Shown here in pieces: positions 24,909 through 33,853 of a stretch of 64,000 nt of DNA. The position numbers and the translations under genes were made by a program. How positions within the stretch are numbered: position 1 is the stretch's first letter; the number at the start of each line of letters is the position of its first letter. Source of the stretch: Flavobacteriales bacterium UBA1937 (GTDB lineage Bacteria; Bacteroidota; Bacteroidia; Flavobacteriales; Weeksellaceae); contig DDFD01000018.1 of assembly GCA_002337005.1 (NCBI GenBank), forward strand, positions 5,818-69,817, given 5' to 3'. A model generated the notes under the pieces. The model was not told the DNA's origin. It did not search any database and saw nothing but the letters and a program-made list of their open reading frames with translations.

Positions 24909-25697
24909 TTAAAAATTATTAATTCCGAAAATCAAAATACTGATAGCCATGCCTACTGCAATGCAAAGAAGTATGAAACCAGCATGGAAACCTCTTGCAA
25001 TCCCTGTGGTTACATAACCTTCTATAAAATCTATAACACCATTTACCAATGGTACACCAGGAATAAGATATAAAACTCCGGTTGCTAAAGCCTTTTCTGG
25101 CACTGCTCCTAAGCCAAAATATACATTAAAAGAACATATAAAACACGTTACAAAAGATGCCAGAATAATAGCAATCATAAGATTGAATTTCTTTTTCACC
25201 ATTTCTTGTCTTACAAAAAGGCCTAAAAAAGAACCTACCAAAGAAAAAGCAGCATCTATATAGTTTCCGCCTGATAAAATACATAGTGATGCACAGGCAA
25301 AAGATACTAAAATAAGGGTTTGATATCTATTATGATGTTTAATTTTTTTGATCTCTTCGAATTCTTGCTGTATTTCATCATATCCCAAACCATCACTCAC
25401 CGCACGCCAAGAAAGCAAACTAGTTTCCGTTAAAACTCCGAAATGTACACCGTGAGAAGATAATCTTTTATAATGAGTAGCTTTTTCGGAAGGATTACTC
25501 CTCATTTTAGTAGTGAGAATAATCCCATTAAATGAGAAAAAAGACTCTATTTCTACGCCCAAAACATCAGCAATTCTCTTTATATTCCTATCAATTCTGC
25601 CACAATTAGCACCAGAAATCATCAAGGTAGAACCTATGTCTAGAAGCAGTTCATTGTATTTTTCAATCAGCGGTTTATCAGTCAACTCTATATCCAT
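24909..25697 (-). CDS. ThrE-type threonine/serine exporter, N-terminal half (DUF1212)
   Basis: A 262-residue inner-membrane protein. Residues 1-125 or so are the soluble DUF1212 part with the conserved LLLDIGSTLMISGANCGRIDRNI. About five spans follow, ending with LYLIPGVPLVNGVIDFIEG, the family's PG.P..N motif. The ATG at 25697 is chosen because a perfect TAAATTTG box lies at 25716-25723, inside the longer frame that opens at 25745. First gene of the two-gene ThrE operon. Substrate by family: threonine, serine or small peptides. Confidence 0.88.
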   Translation of the reverse strand: MDIELTDKPLIEKYNELLLDIGSTLMISGANCGRIDRNIKRIADVLGVEIESFFSFNGIILTTKMRSNPSEKATHYKRLSSHGVHFGVLTETSLLSWRAVSDGLGYDEIQQEFEEIKKIKHHNRYQTLILVSFACASLCILSGGNYIDAAFSLVGSFLGLFVRQEMVKKKFNLMIAIILASFVTCFICSFNVYFGLGAVPEKALATGVLYLIPGVPLVNGVIDFIEGYVTTGIARGFHAGFILLCIAVGMAISILIFGINNF

Positions 25698-25715
25698 AGT
25701 TATGTTTTCTGGGTG

Positions 25716-25723
25716 CAAATTTA
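25716..25723 (-). promoter_or_regulatory. -7 promoter box of the thrE-like operon
   Basis: TAAATTTG on the minus strand, 18 nt upstream of the ATG at 25697. It decides between the two possible starts. Confidence 0.5.
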
Positions 25724-25835
25724 CAAAATACTCTATTCTCTGCATTGTAAATTCACCTATTATAAATCATATAAGATTAATAAGAATAGATGCAGCCAAT
25801 TCAAATTAATTTTTATAAACCAATAAAATTAAGCA

Positions 25836-27254
25836 TTATTTCTCGCAATCACATTTTTGTCTTGCTCTTCTGGTAAGAGCATTATCCCAAAACGGATAAA
25901 TTTTAAGTCCCAAATAAATATCAAAAGAATTAAGCTCTTTTTGTTTGAAAAACACTGGCAAAATATTATCACTCCCTATAAAAATAGGTCCAAATCTGAG
26001 ATACCCTCCAAACTGAGGTTTTTTGTACTCAAACATAGAAAACTGTGCTGCATAAGTCAATAAACGATTGGTCTTGGCAAAATTGATGTACAAAAGATTA
26101 GGTGATTTAAAAGCGTTTTCAGACAATGGTAATCTTTGGGTAATTCCAAAAGTTAGATATCTGTTTTTCAACAAATTACCACTATACGAAAGGTGTAATG
26201 CAGTAGGAAGTGCTACTTTAAAATCTGTAGCCTGTAGAGAAATATTAGGATTTCCATAAACATGAGTGCTTAATTCTTTTAAAAAATCTGAAATACTATT
26301 CACATTCTGAAAATCGGTATTTTGATTTACCAAAAAAGAAGAACCTTGGAACAGATGCGTCTCTCCCTTCACTTTTATAAAGCCAATATCGGTAACAGAA
26401 AAAGCTATTTTCTGAAAATATTCTCCATTTTCTTTGTCATAATTACCATAATCTACATAAGTAAAACCTACATCACCACCTATAGAACTGCCATTATTCT
26501 TAGGTTCATACGTATTATTATCAAAATTATAAGAAGTGGTATACAGCGCTTCTGCATTGTAATTGCTAAAGCGTAATGAATTTGTGGTTTTATCATAATC
26601 AATGGTAAAAACATCTTTTTCTCTTACGAAAGCAGCATCCCAAACTTTAGATTGTTTCAGGGTAATCCCAAAATTAAATTCTGAAGATTTAGTCTGAAAA
26701 AAAGATTTAGAAACAAAAAAATTATTCTCTTGTAAAGTAGCTACACTGGCAGAAAATGGTTGAAAAAATCTGCTATAAGAGATTTGATTCACAAAATTAT
26801 CATGTTTATATTGATTATCTAAACCAAAAGAGTTTCCAAAAGTTCTAAGTCTGGTATAAAAACCTGCCGCAAATTCATGGTCTTTAATCTTAAATTTAAG
26901 GGCGACTGCAGGTCCTAAAACATCTCCTTGAAAATGACCATCAAAACGTCTATAATCTCCAAAACCGATGGTATTTTTAGGCAAATCAGACTGATTAGCG
27001 GTATTATTAATAGTCAAATTATCTGCTCCAGAAAGACCTAAAAGGCTTTGTTTAGAAATAAATCCATAATTATTATGTATAAAAGCATCTACAGAAACCA
27101 AATTGACTTCCCAAGGATTAGAGTTTTGCAAAAAAGCAGATGGATTGCCCACCAAAGCATTGGTATAGATAAACACATCATTTTTGACCCCAATATTTAC
27201 TTGTGAAAAAAAGAACTGTGTATAAAAAAGAAAAAATAAGTGAAATTTTTTCAT
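25836..27254 (-). CDS. Outer-membrane protein of DUF5723 type
   Basis: A 472-residue secreted protein. The ATG at 27254 gives the signal peptide MKKFHLFFLFYTQFFFSQ; the frame opens 17 codons earlier without a signal-like start. The rest alternates short amphipathic strands and Asn/Asp/Gly turns (IGFGDYRRFDGHFQGD, EFAAGFYTRLRTFGN, TFGITQRLPLSE), consistent with an outer-membrane beta-barrel. The overall layout resembles DUF5723 proteins of Bacteroidota. Role unknown. The last residues RARQKCDCEK are charged, not the usual aromatic barrel end, so a periplasmic C-terminal tail is possible. Confidence 0.65.
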   Translation of the reverse strand: MKKFHLFFLFYTQFFFSQVNIGVKNDVFIYTNALVGNPSAFLQNSNPWEVNLVSVDAFIHNNYGFISKQSLLGLSGADNLTINNTANQSDLPKNTIGFGDYRRFDGHFQGDVLGPAVALKFKIKDHEFAAGFYTRLRTFGNSFGLDNQYKHDNFVNQISYSRFFQPFSASVATLQENNFFVSKSFFQTKSSEFNFGITLKQSKVWDAAFVREKDVFTIDYDKTTNSLRFSNYNAEALYTTSYNFDNNTYEPKNNGSSIGGDVGFTYVDYGNYDKENGEYFQKIAFSVTDIGFIKVKGETHLFQGSSFLVNQNTDFQNVNSISDFLKELSTHVYGNPNISLQATDFKVALPTALHLSYSGNLLKNRYLTFGITQRLPLSENAFKSPNLLYINFAKTNRLLTYAAQFSMFEYKKPQFGGYLRFGPIFIGSDNILPVFFKQKELNSFDIYLGLKIYPFWDNALTRRARQKCDCEK

Positions 27255-27302
27255 AACAAAAACTACCGATAGATGAAGAACGTAAATTTCGGAAAAAAAT
27301 TT

Positions 27303-27338
27303 CAAAAAAAATTCTCACTCTAATAAAAGAGTGAGAAT
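27303..27338 (-). terminator. Terminator of the first RND efflux operon
   Basis: ATTCTCACTCT (27311-27321) and AGAGTGAGAAT (27328-27338) form an 11-bp stem with a 6-nt loop. On the minus strand a run of eight T follows. It lies 78 nt past the RND pump stop codon. Confidence 0.9.
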
Positions 27339-27415
27339 CTTCAAAATAAACTATTAAAACAAAACTATGAAATAAAGAATTTTGCATTAAATGCTCAATT
27401 CTTATTTCCATTTTA

Positions 27416-30400
27416 TTAATCTAAATGCTTCGGTGTATAACCGTCTTCACTTAGTTCTTTGTGTACATAATCTGCTTTCATCTCAGATTCATAATCAATC
27501 TTCTCATGTTTGCCCATTTTCACTAAAACAGAATCAAACAATGAATATACAATAGGTACAATAATTAACGTAAGGAATAATGATGAAGTTAAACCACCAA
27601 TAATTACCCAAGCAAGCCCTTTGTTCATCTCTGCACCTGCTCCGTTTGCTAAAGCAATTGGTAACATACCAAAAATCATTGCAATTGTAGTCATTAAAAT
27701 AGGACGAAGACGAGCATGGTTTGCCTGAACTAGTGCATCGTGTGTATTAACTCCTGCTGCTTTTCTAGCATTTGTAAAATCAACAATTAAAATTGCATTC
27801 TTTGCTACCAAACCAATCAACATAATCATTCCTAACATCGTGAAAATATTAAGTGAATTGCCTGTAAGTGCTAAAATTAGCATTACCCCAATCATCGCCA
27901 ACGGAATTGAAAATAATACTACAAATGGATATACAAATGAGTCGTATAATGAAACCATTACCAAATAAACTAAGATAATAGCCGCAAATAAGGCAATACC
28001 TAATGTACCGAAACCTTCTTGTTGGTTTTCCATATCACCACTCCAGATGTAATCTACACCAGCAGGTTTATCTTTGCTATCCATAAATTGATTTGCCCAT
28101 TCATTTGCAACATCTCCTACAGGTCTTCCTACCGCTTTAGCTTTTACTTTTACAGACGGAGATTTGTCTCTACGTTCTAATAAGCTAGGTCCAGAGCCCA
28201 TTTTAACGTCGGCAAACTGACTTAAACGAACTTGATGTCCTTGAGTATTGGTAAAAATAAGATTTTTTACATCTTCAATAGATTTTCTGCTATTATCTGC
28301 AAAACGAATGTTAATATCATACTCATATTCTCCTGCTTTGAATTTCCCATCTGTATTACCATTAAATGCTGTTTGCATTGCTTGTCCTACACTAGAAAGA
28401 TTTAAGCCCAAAGAAGCCATTTTATCTCTATCTATATTTACCTGAACTTCTGGATTACCTGTATCTGTAGATAATTCTGCATCTACCGCACCCGGAACTT
28501 TTTTTAATAAATTTAAAAGTCTTGTTGCTTCTTTTACAGCTGTAACATTATCTGGAGCTGTAACTACCATTTCGATAGGAGCATTTTCTGCACCCATTAT
28601 ACCAATTGGAGCTGTTTTAAATTCAACTCCTGTAAATTTTTCTTCTAAAGCTCTTTTTACTTTTGCAGATTTAATATCTGTGCTTTCAGAACGCTCAGAT
28701 TTATCCGTAAGATTCACCTGAACTTCCGATTGATATGTGGTAGCCTGCGCTCCTCCAAAACCTGTAGATTGCTGACCAACGGTAGTAATTAAATCTACAA
28801 CATCTTTATCTTTTCTTAAGAATTTTTCAACTTCTAAAGTAATTTGGTTTGTTTTTTCGATTGTTGCATCTTTTGGCAATTCCATTTGAACCAAGAATTG
28901 TCCACGATCTATTTTTGGGAAGAATTCACCACCAATATACCCAAATTTCACTAACATGAAAGACAAAATCAAAACAACAAAAGTAACGGCAACCGTAAAT
29001 ACTCTTCTGAAAGTAGTTCTGAGAGACCATTCTAACAAACCTGTAATCCAATGTGTAAAGTTATCTAATTGCTTTTCGAACCAAAGAATGAATTTTTCGA
29101 ATGCATTTTTGCCAGTAAGATGTTGCAATTTCCCAAATCTTGATGACAACCAAGGGATAATTGTAAAAGAAGCCAACAATGATAATAATGTTGCAATAAC
29201 CACCGTTACACAGAATTGTGCCAAAATATTAGCTACAAGACCTGTACTCATAGCAATTGGTAAGAATACGACTACGATTACCAAAGTAATAGCAGCTACA
29301 GTAAAACCAATTTCTGCGGCACCATCATAAGCTGCTCTAATCTTACTTTTACCCATTTCCATGTGACGATAAATGTTCTCCAGAACCACAATTGCGTCAT
29401 CTACCAAAATTCCCACAACTAAAGAAAGTCCTAATAAACTCATCAAGTTTAAGGTATATCCCATTAGATACATCCCAATGAAAGCTGCAATTAATGAAGC
29501 GGGAATAGAAACCATTACAATAAATGCATTTCTAACACTATGCAAGAACAATAGCATTACAATTGCAACAAGAAAAATTGCTAAAAATAAATCAAAAATA
29601 ACATGGTCTGCAGATTCTAATGTAAAATCTGTAGTATCGTTTACTACTTTTAATTTTACACCTTGAAGTTTATATCCATCTTCCACTGTTTTTATGGTTT
29701 CTTGAATGCTTTCCGAAACCGCTACAGCATTAGCATCAGATTGTTTTTTAACCTGCATTAAAATAGTAGGAAACTGGTTGAATCTAGCTAATTTTTCAAC
29801 ATCTTTTTGAGCATCAAAAACAGTTGCTACGTCAGAAAGACGAATCTGAGCTCCATTTTTATTAGAAACCACAAGGTTACTCATTTCCGCTACAGACTTA
29901 TATTTACCAGATAATCTAATAGTAGATTTATTAACTCTAGTTTTTAAACTACCTGTAGGAAAATCTAAGTTTGAAGTAAGGATTGCTTGTTGCACTTCGC
30001 CAATAGAAAGTCCGTAACCTTGTAATTTTTTATCATCAATATTTACCTGAATTTCTCTCTCTTGTCCACCAACAAGATCAACTTGCGCTACACCATTTAC
30101 ACGAGAAAAAATAGGTTCTATTTTTTTATCTAAAAGATCATAAAGTTCTTTATTATTTAACTTATCAGAAGAAATACTCATGGTGATAATAGGCATATCA
30201 TCCAAAGAGAATTTATTAAGAGAAGGCGCATCTACATCATCTGGAAGGTCAGCCAAAATAGCATTTACCTTACGCTGTGCATCATTAAGCGCATAATCTA
30301 CATCTGCACCATTATTAAGCTGAACCATAATAACAGACAAACTTTCGTACGAAGATGATTCTACTTTTTTTACGTTTTCTAAAGAACCTACAGCATCTTC

Positions 30401-30601
30401 AATTTTTCGGGTAACAGATGTTTCTACTTCACTAGGAGAAGCTCCTGGATAAACAGTAGAAATGGTTACCATATTGGTTTCAAATTTTGGAATGAGCTCG
30501 TATCCCATCAAAGAATAGCTCAAAAGTCCTCCTAGCGTTAGCAATGTAAATAATACAATAACCAACGATGGTCTTTTAATCGATATTTCTGCTAACTTCA
30601 T
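27416..30601 (-). CDS. RND efflux pump, inner-membrane transporter (HAE1/AcrB-like)
   Basis: Proton-driven multidrug exporter subunit of a tripartite pump, 1061 residues (typical 1030-1070). Twelve spans with two large periplasmic loops are evident. The proton-relay aspartates D401-D402 lie in GILVDDAIVVLENIYRH, equivalent to AcrB D407-D408. GGEFFPKIDRGQF and the VAKNAILIVDFTN segment are family signatures. It is the last gene of the tetR-tolC-MFP-RND operon, 1 nt after the adaptor gene. Substrates unknown. Confidence 0.94.
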   Translation of the reverse strand: MKLAEISIKRPSLVIVLFTLLTLGGLLSYSLMGYELIPKFETNMVTISTVYPGASPSEVETSVTRKIEDAVGSLENVKKVESSSYESLSVIMVQLNNGADVDYALNDAQRKVNAILADLPDDVDAPSLNKFSLDDMPIITMSISSDKLNNKELYDLLDKKIEPIFSRVNGVAQVDLVGGQEREIQVNIDDKKLQGYGLSIGEVQQAILTSNLDFPTGSLKTRVNKSTIRLSGKYKSVAEMSNLVVSNKNGAQIRLSDVATVFDAQKDVEKLARFNQFPTILMQVKKQSDANAVAVSESIQETIKTVEDGYKLQGVKLKVVNDTTDFTLESADHVIFDLFLAIFLVAIVMLLFLHSVRNAFIVMVSIPASLIAAFIGMYLMGYTLNLMSLLGLSLVVGILVDDAIVVLENIYRHMEMGKSKIRAAYDGAAEIGFTVAAITLVIVVVFLPIAMSTGLVANILAQFCVTVVIATLLSLLASFTIIPWLSSRFGKLQHLTGKNAFEKFILWFEKQLDNFTHWITGLLEWSLRTTFRRVFTVAVTFVVLILSFMLVKFGYIGGEFFPKIDRGQFLVQMELPKDATIEKTNQITLEVEKFLRKDKDVVDLITTVGQQSTGFGGAQATTYQSEVQVNLTDKSERSESTDIKSAKVKRALEEKFTGVEFKTAPIGIMGAENAPIEMVVTAPDNVTAVKEATRLLNLLKKVPGAVDAELSTDTGNPEVQVNIDRDKMASLGLNLSSVGQAMQTAFNGNTDGKFKAGEYEYDINIRFADNSRKSIEDVKNLIFTNTQGHQVRLSQFADVKMGSGPSLLERRDKSPSVKVKAKAVGRPVGDVANEWANQFMDSKDKPAGVDYIWSGDMENQQEGFGTLGIALFAAIILVYLVMVSLYDSFVYPFVVLFSIPLAMIGVMLILALTGNSLNIFTMLGMIMLIGLVAKNAILIVDFTNARKAAGVNTHDALVQANHARLRPILMTTIAMIFGMLPIALANGAGAEMNKGLAWVIIGGLTSSLFLTLIIVPIVYSLFDSVLVKMGKHEKIDYESEMKADYVHKELSEDGYTPKHLD

Positions 30602-30602
30602 A

Positions 30603-31664
30603 CTATTTTATGATATTAATTTTAGAACCATTATCTAGGTTAATTTGTCCACTGGTAATCACTTGGTCTCCATTTTTAAGACCATTTAGGATTTGAACTT
30701 TATCGCCGTACACTTTTCCAGGTGTTACTTTAATTAATTTAGCAACTCCGTTTTGAGCTACAAAAATTTGCCCAGAACTTACTCCGTTTACAAAAGCTGT
30801 AGCTGGTACAATTAACATATTCTGAGTTTCGACACCATTGTTTGTCTGGAAAATCGCAGTAGCATACATCCCAGCTTTTAAGTTTCCTCTGTTTTGAACT
30901 TCAATTTCTACAGGAAAATTAAGTGAAGCATCACTTTTTGGCGCAATAAATGTAATTCTACCACTGAAAGAATCTTCTGGTAAAACATTTACATTAATAG
31001 CAACTTGCTGTCCTAATTGGATTTTTCCAACCTGACTTTCATCAACTAAAACAGAAAGTTTTAAACTGTTTATATTTACAATCTCGAACATTGCAGTTCC
31101 CGGAGAAACTACCGTTCCTGGTTCTACCATTTTTTTATTAATAGTTCCACTAATTCCTGCTCTTATGTTGGTATCACTAATTCTAACGCTTTGAGCTCTT
31201 ACAGCAGCCTGAGCATTTTTAAGTTGCAATCTTGAATTATCTAATTGCTGCTTAGTAACACCACCAGTTTTATAGGCATTTTCGTAACGTTGATTGTCTA
31301 TAATAGCGTTTTGCAAGTTGTTCTGAGCCTGAGAAACATCTACATCTATAGCATCTCTTTTGATGGTTGCCAAAGTTTGACCAACAACTACTCTAGAACC
31401 TTCTTTTACCAAAACATTTACAATTTTACCAGAAATTTCAGAAGATTGATTCATCTCTTGCTTCGGAAGAAAAGTTCCATTTGCTGTATAATCTGTATTA
31501 ATGCTTTCGTATTGAACCGTAACAACATTTACGTTAATTTTATCAACTTCTTTTGCTACTTCCGCTACCTCAGCCTCTTGTTTACTCTTATTACTTGAGA
31601 TTTTATAAGCAGCCAATCCTACTAAAACCGCTGCAATAACAATATATATTAAAGTTTTTTTCAT
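30603..31664 (-). CDS. RND efflux periplasmic adaptor (MFP/AcrA-like)
   Basis: A 353-residue membrane-fusion protein joining the RND pump to the outer-membrane channel. It is anchored by an N-terminal segment (MKKTLIYIVIAAVLVGLAAYKI) without a lipobox Cys. Lipoyl half-motifs flank a short helical hairpin (SGKIVNVLVKEGSRVVVGQTLATI; ISGTINKKMVEPGTVVSPG). Beta-barrel and membrane-proximal domains follow (GRITFIAPKSDASLNFPVEIEV). 6 nt after the tolC-like gene and 1 nt before the pump. Confidence 0.93.
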   Translation of the reverse strand: MKKTLIYIVIAAVLVGLAAYKISSNKSKQEAEVAEVAKEVDKINVNVVTVQYESINTDYTANGTFLPKQEMNQSSEISGKIVNVLVKEGSRVVVGQTLATIKRDAIDVDVSQAQNNLQNAIIDNQRYENAYKTGGVTKQQLDNSRLQLKNAQAAVRAQSVRISDTNIRAGISGTINKKMVEPGTVVSPGTAMFEIVNINSLKLSVLVDESQVGKIQLGQQVAINVNVLPEDSFSGRITFIAPKSDASLNFPVEIEVQNRGNLKAGMYATAIFQTNNGVETQNMLIVPATAFVNGVSSGQIFVAQNGVAKLIKVTPGKVYGDKVQILNGLKNGDQVITSGQINLDNGSKINIIK

Positions 31665-31670
31665 TATAGT

Positions 31671-32996
31671 TTATTTTAAATAATTTTTAAGTTCTCCTTT
31701 TGATTTGTAGTATTGTACTTCGGCAATTTTATAATCTAGAATTGCTGTTGTGTAGTTATTTTTAGCTTGTACCAAGGAATTTTCGGCGTCTAACAAATCG
31801 GTAAGTGTTGCCAAACCATATTGATAGTTACTTTTTGTATCTGCTAAAACATCTTCTGCTAATTTCACATTAGCTTTTTGACTTTCTAAAGTTGCGAGGC
31901 TATTTTCAATTTGAGCTTTTGCGTTTTGATAAGCTTGGTCTAGCCCAAGTTTGGTATCTTTAATATCTATTTCGAGTTTATCAATATCAATTTGGTTTTG
32001 CTGAACTTTTGCTTTTGTAGCAAATCCATTAAAAATAGGAATATTAATACCCAATCCTATTGCAGAATAATCTGACCACATTACTCCTTTTGAACTTCCA
32101 TTGGTTAAAGGAAATTTCTCTCCCATTCCTTGCCAATTATAATTAGCTGTTAGATTAACTGTAGGATAATAATTTGCGATGGTTGCTTTTTTCTGATATT
32201 CTAAAAGTTCTTTATTTTTTAATAAAACTTTTATTTCAGTCCTTTCATCAGTATTTACAGTATTATCTAAAAGATGTGGAGTTATTGCCATATCTTCTTG
32301 CACCAATTGTATTTTAGTTTCAATAGGCATTCCCATATAGAATTTCAAAGCATTTTCTGCTTGTGTAATTCCATTATTACTTTGTTTTATGTTAGTTTCT
32401 ATGTTGGTAAGGTTAACATTAGTTCTATCTAAATCTATTTTTTTTGATAAACCGTTATCATACAAACTTTTAATTACATTTCTTACTTTCTCTGTACTGC
32501 TATAGCTGCTTTCTAAAGTTTTTTTCTGCTCTTGAGCAGTAAAAACCTGAAAATACGCGTTAGAAACTCTCTCAATAATCTGCTCTTCGGTAAGATTTGC
32601 ATTCAATTGATAGAACTCTTTGGTAGACTTCGCTGCTTTTAAACCAATAAAAACCTGTTGATTAAAAAGTGCTTGTTGCAACTGAACTCCCGCCACAGCA
32701 ACCCAAGGCTGTCCCATTTTGAAAGTTTGCCCTCCAAGTGCAATTTCTTGGATTATTGGGTTATATGTAATATTAGTATTCCCTGTTACTTTTGGTAACG
32801 CACCAGCTTTTGCTTCTAGAATTTTTGCATCTGCATTGGTAATATCAAGCTTAGCTTTCAAGGCATCTGCTTTATTTTGCAAAGCAAATTCTATAGCCTG
32901 TTTTAAGGTAACACTCTGCTGAGAGTACACTAAAGTACTAGCAACAGAAAAAATACCTAAAGCTAATTTTTTCCACTTTATCATTTTAAATGTCAT
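31671..32996 (-). CDS. TolC-family outer-membrane efflux channel
   Basis: A 441-residue outer-membrane factor of the first RND system. It has a cleavable signal (MIKWKKLALGIFSVASTLVYSQQ), not a lipobox. Two structural repeats of long alpha-helical hairpins are visible (TLKQAIEFALQNKADALKAKLDI and the later AKVQQNQIDIDKLEIDIKDT, TKSNYQYGLATLTDLLDAENSLVQA, the family's GxxTxxxLLDAE motif). The ATG at 32984 is an equally good start. It lies 108 nt downstream of the TetR gene with no promoter box between them, so it is probably co-transcribed. Confidence 0.92.
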   Translation of the reverse strand: MTFKMIKWKKLALGIFSVASTLVYSQQSVTLKQAIEFALQNKADALKAKLDITNADAKILEAKAGALPKVTGNTNITYNPIIQEIALGGQTFKMGQPWVAVAGVQLQQALFNQQVFIGLKAAKSTKEFYQLNANLTEEQIIERVSNAYFQVFTAQEQKKTLESSYSSTEKVRNVIKSLYDNGLSKKIDLDRTNVNLTNIETNIKQSNNGITQAENALKFYMGMPIETKIQLVQEDMAITPHLLDNTVNTDERTEIKVLLKNKELLEYQKKATIANYYPTVNLTANYNWQGMGEKFPLTNGSSKGVMWSDYSAIGLGINIPIFNGFATKAKVQQNQIDIDKLEIDIKDTKLGLDQAYQNAKAQIENSLATLESQKANVKLAEDVLADTKSNYQYGLATLTDLLDAENSLVQAKNNYTTAILDYKIAEVQYYKSKGELKNYLK

Positions 32997-33104
32997 AATT
33001 TATTTTTAACTTTTTAGACGTTTGTTTACAATTTTTACTTTAATTTTTTTTCTATTTTTTTAAGACTCCGAAAATCTCCCTTAATAAATCTCTTGCTTCA
33101 TTAT

Positions 33105-33722
33105 TTAAATATTATTGTATTGATATTTTTCTTTTAATTCATTTAGTCTTTGTTTGCCTTCATCCGTAACTATTGCATCTAAGTATAATAATTTCATAGC
33201 CACAGAAAGACTTTTCTTATCAGTCTCTCCTGTAAAAAGTGGAGAAACATCTGCTGAAAAAAATAAGGTAATTAAAAATTTAATGTATAAATCTATTGAA
33301 ACATCCTCCCTGAAATAACCAATTTCAACACCTTTTTTATAATCTTCTTTTAAAATTTTAATAATCCTTACAGATACAGAAACTTGGTTAGAATGAAAAA
33401 TATCTGGATAATACTTTAGCAATTGTATCACAAAAATATTTTTCTCTTTACAGGTAATTTCATCCATTCTAGCACCAGAAACAAGAAGAGATTCTATAGG
33501 GCAATCATATTCTTCTCTCACTTTATAAACTTCATTTAAGCCTTCTTCTGATATAAAATCTAAAACATCATAAATTAAATCTTCTTTATGACTATATTTC
33601 TGATACAAACTTTTCTTAGAGATAGAAAACTCTTTTGCAATATCGTCCATTGTTAATGTTTTCACGCCATATATATGAAACATCGCAAACAATTTTTCTA
33701 AAAAATATTTTTTATCATCCAT
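33105..33722 (-). CDS. TetR/AcrR-family transcriptional regulator
   Basis: A 205-residue one-component regulator, probably the local repressor of the efflux operon it heads. The ATG at 33722 (MDDKKYFLEKLFAMF) is chosen; the frame opens 29 codons earlier but that part covers the promoter. The helix-turn-helix is LTMDDIAKEFSISKKSLYQKYSHKEDLI at residues of about 23-50. The C-terminal helical domain should bind the inducer. A promoter (TTG-N18-TATATTTG) and a 12-bp inverted repeat lie directly upstream, consistent with autorepression. Confidence 0.88.
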   Translation of the reverse strand: MDDKKYFLEKLFAMFHIYGVKTLTMDDIAKEFSISKKSLYQKYSHKEDLIYDVLDFISEEGLNEVYKVREEYDCPIESLLVSGARMDEITCKEKNIFVIQLLKYYPDIFHSNQVSVSVRIIKILKEDYKKGVEIGYFREDVSIDLYIKFLITLFFSADVSPLFTGETDKKSLSVAMKLLYLDAIVTDEGKQRLNELKEKYQYNNI

Positions 33723-33731
33723 AATCGGGTA

Positions 33732-33760
33732 CAAATATACAAAAGAAAACTTAAAAACAA
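33732..33760 (-). promoter_or_regulatory. Promoter of the tetR-tolC-MFP-RND operon
   Basis: Minus-strand TTG (33758-33760) and TATATTTG (33732-33739), spaced by 18 nt, match the Bacteroidota consensus fully. The ATG at 33722 is only 9 nt downstream, so the leader is very short. Confidence 0.75.
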
Positions 33761-33785
33761 AAAAAGTTTCCAAGTTTTTAAGTTT
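33747..33785. promoter_or_regulatory. Candidate TetR operator
   Basis: AAACTTAAAAAC (33747-33758) and its exact reverse complement GTTTTTAAGTTT (33774-33785) are separated by 15 nt. One arm covers the -33 element of the operon promoter. Repressor binding would block RNA polymerase. The assignment to this TetR protein rests on position. Confidence 0.5.
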
Positions 33786-33820
33786 ATTTTTTTTATTCCT
33801 AAAAATCACTTTAGATTAGA

Positions 33821-33849
33821 AACAAAAAAACCGAGAAATTTCTCGGTTT
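33821..33849 (-). terminator. Terminator of dnaE
   Basis: AAACCGAGAAATTTCTCGGTTT (33828-33849) is a perfect 22-nt palindrome, followed on the minus strand by a T run. It begins 5 nt after the dnaE stop codon. Confidence 0.92.
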
Positions 33850-33853
33850 CGTG

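Noticed and set aside
28956..29330. 124-codon plus-strand frame
   Set aside because: It is antisense to the first RND pump gene and has no recognisable domain.
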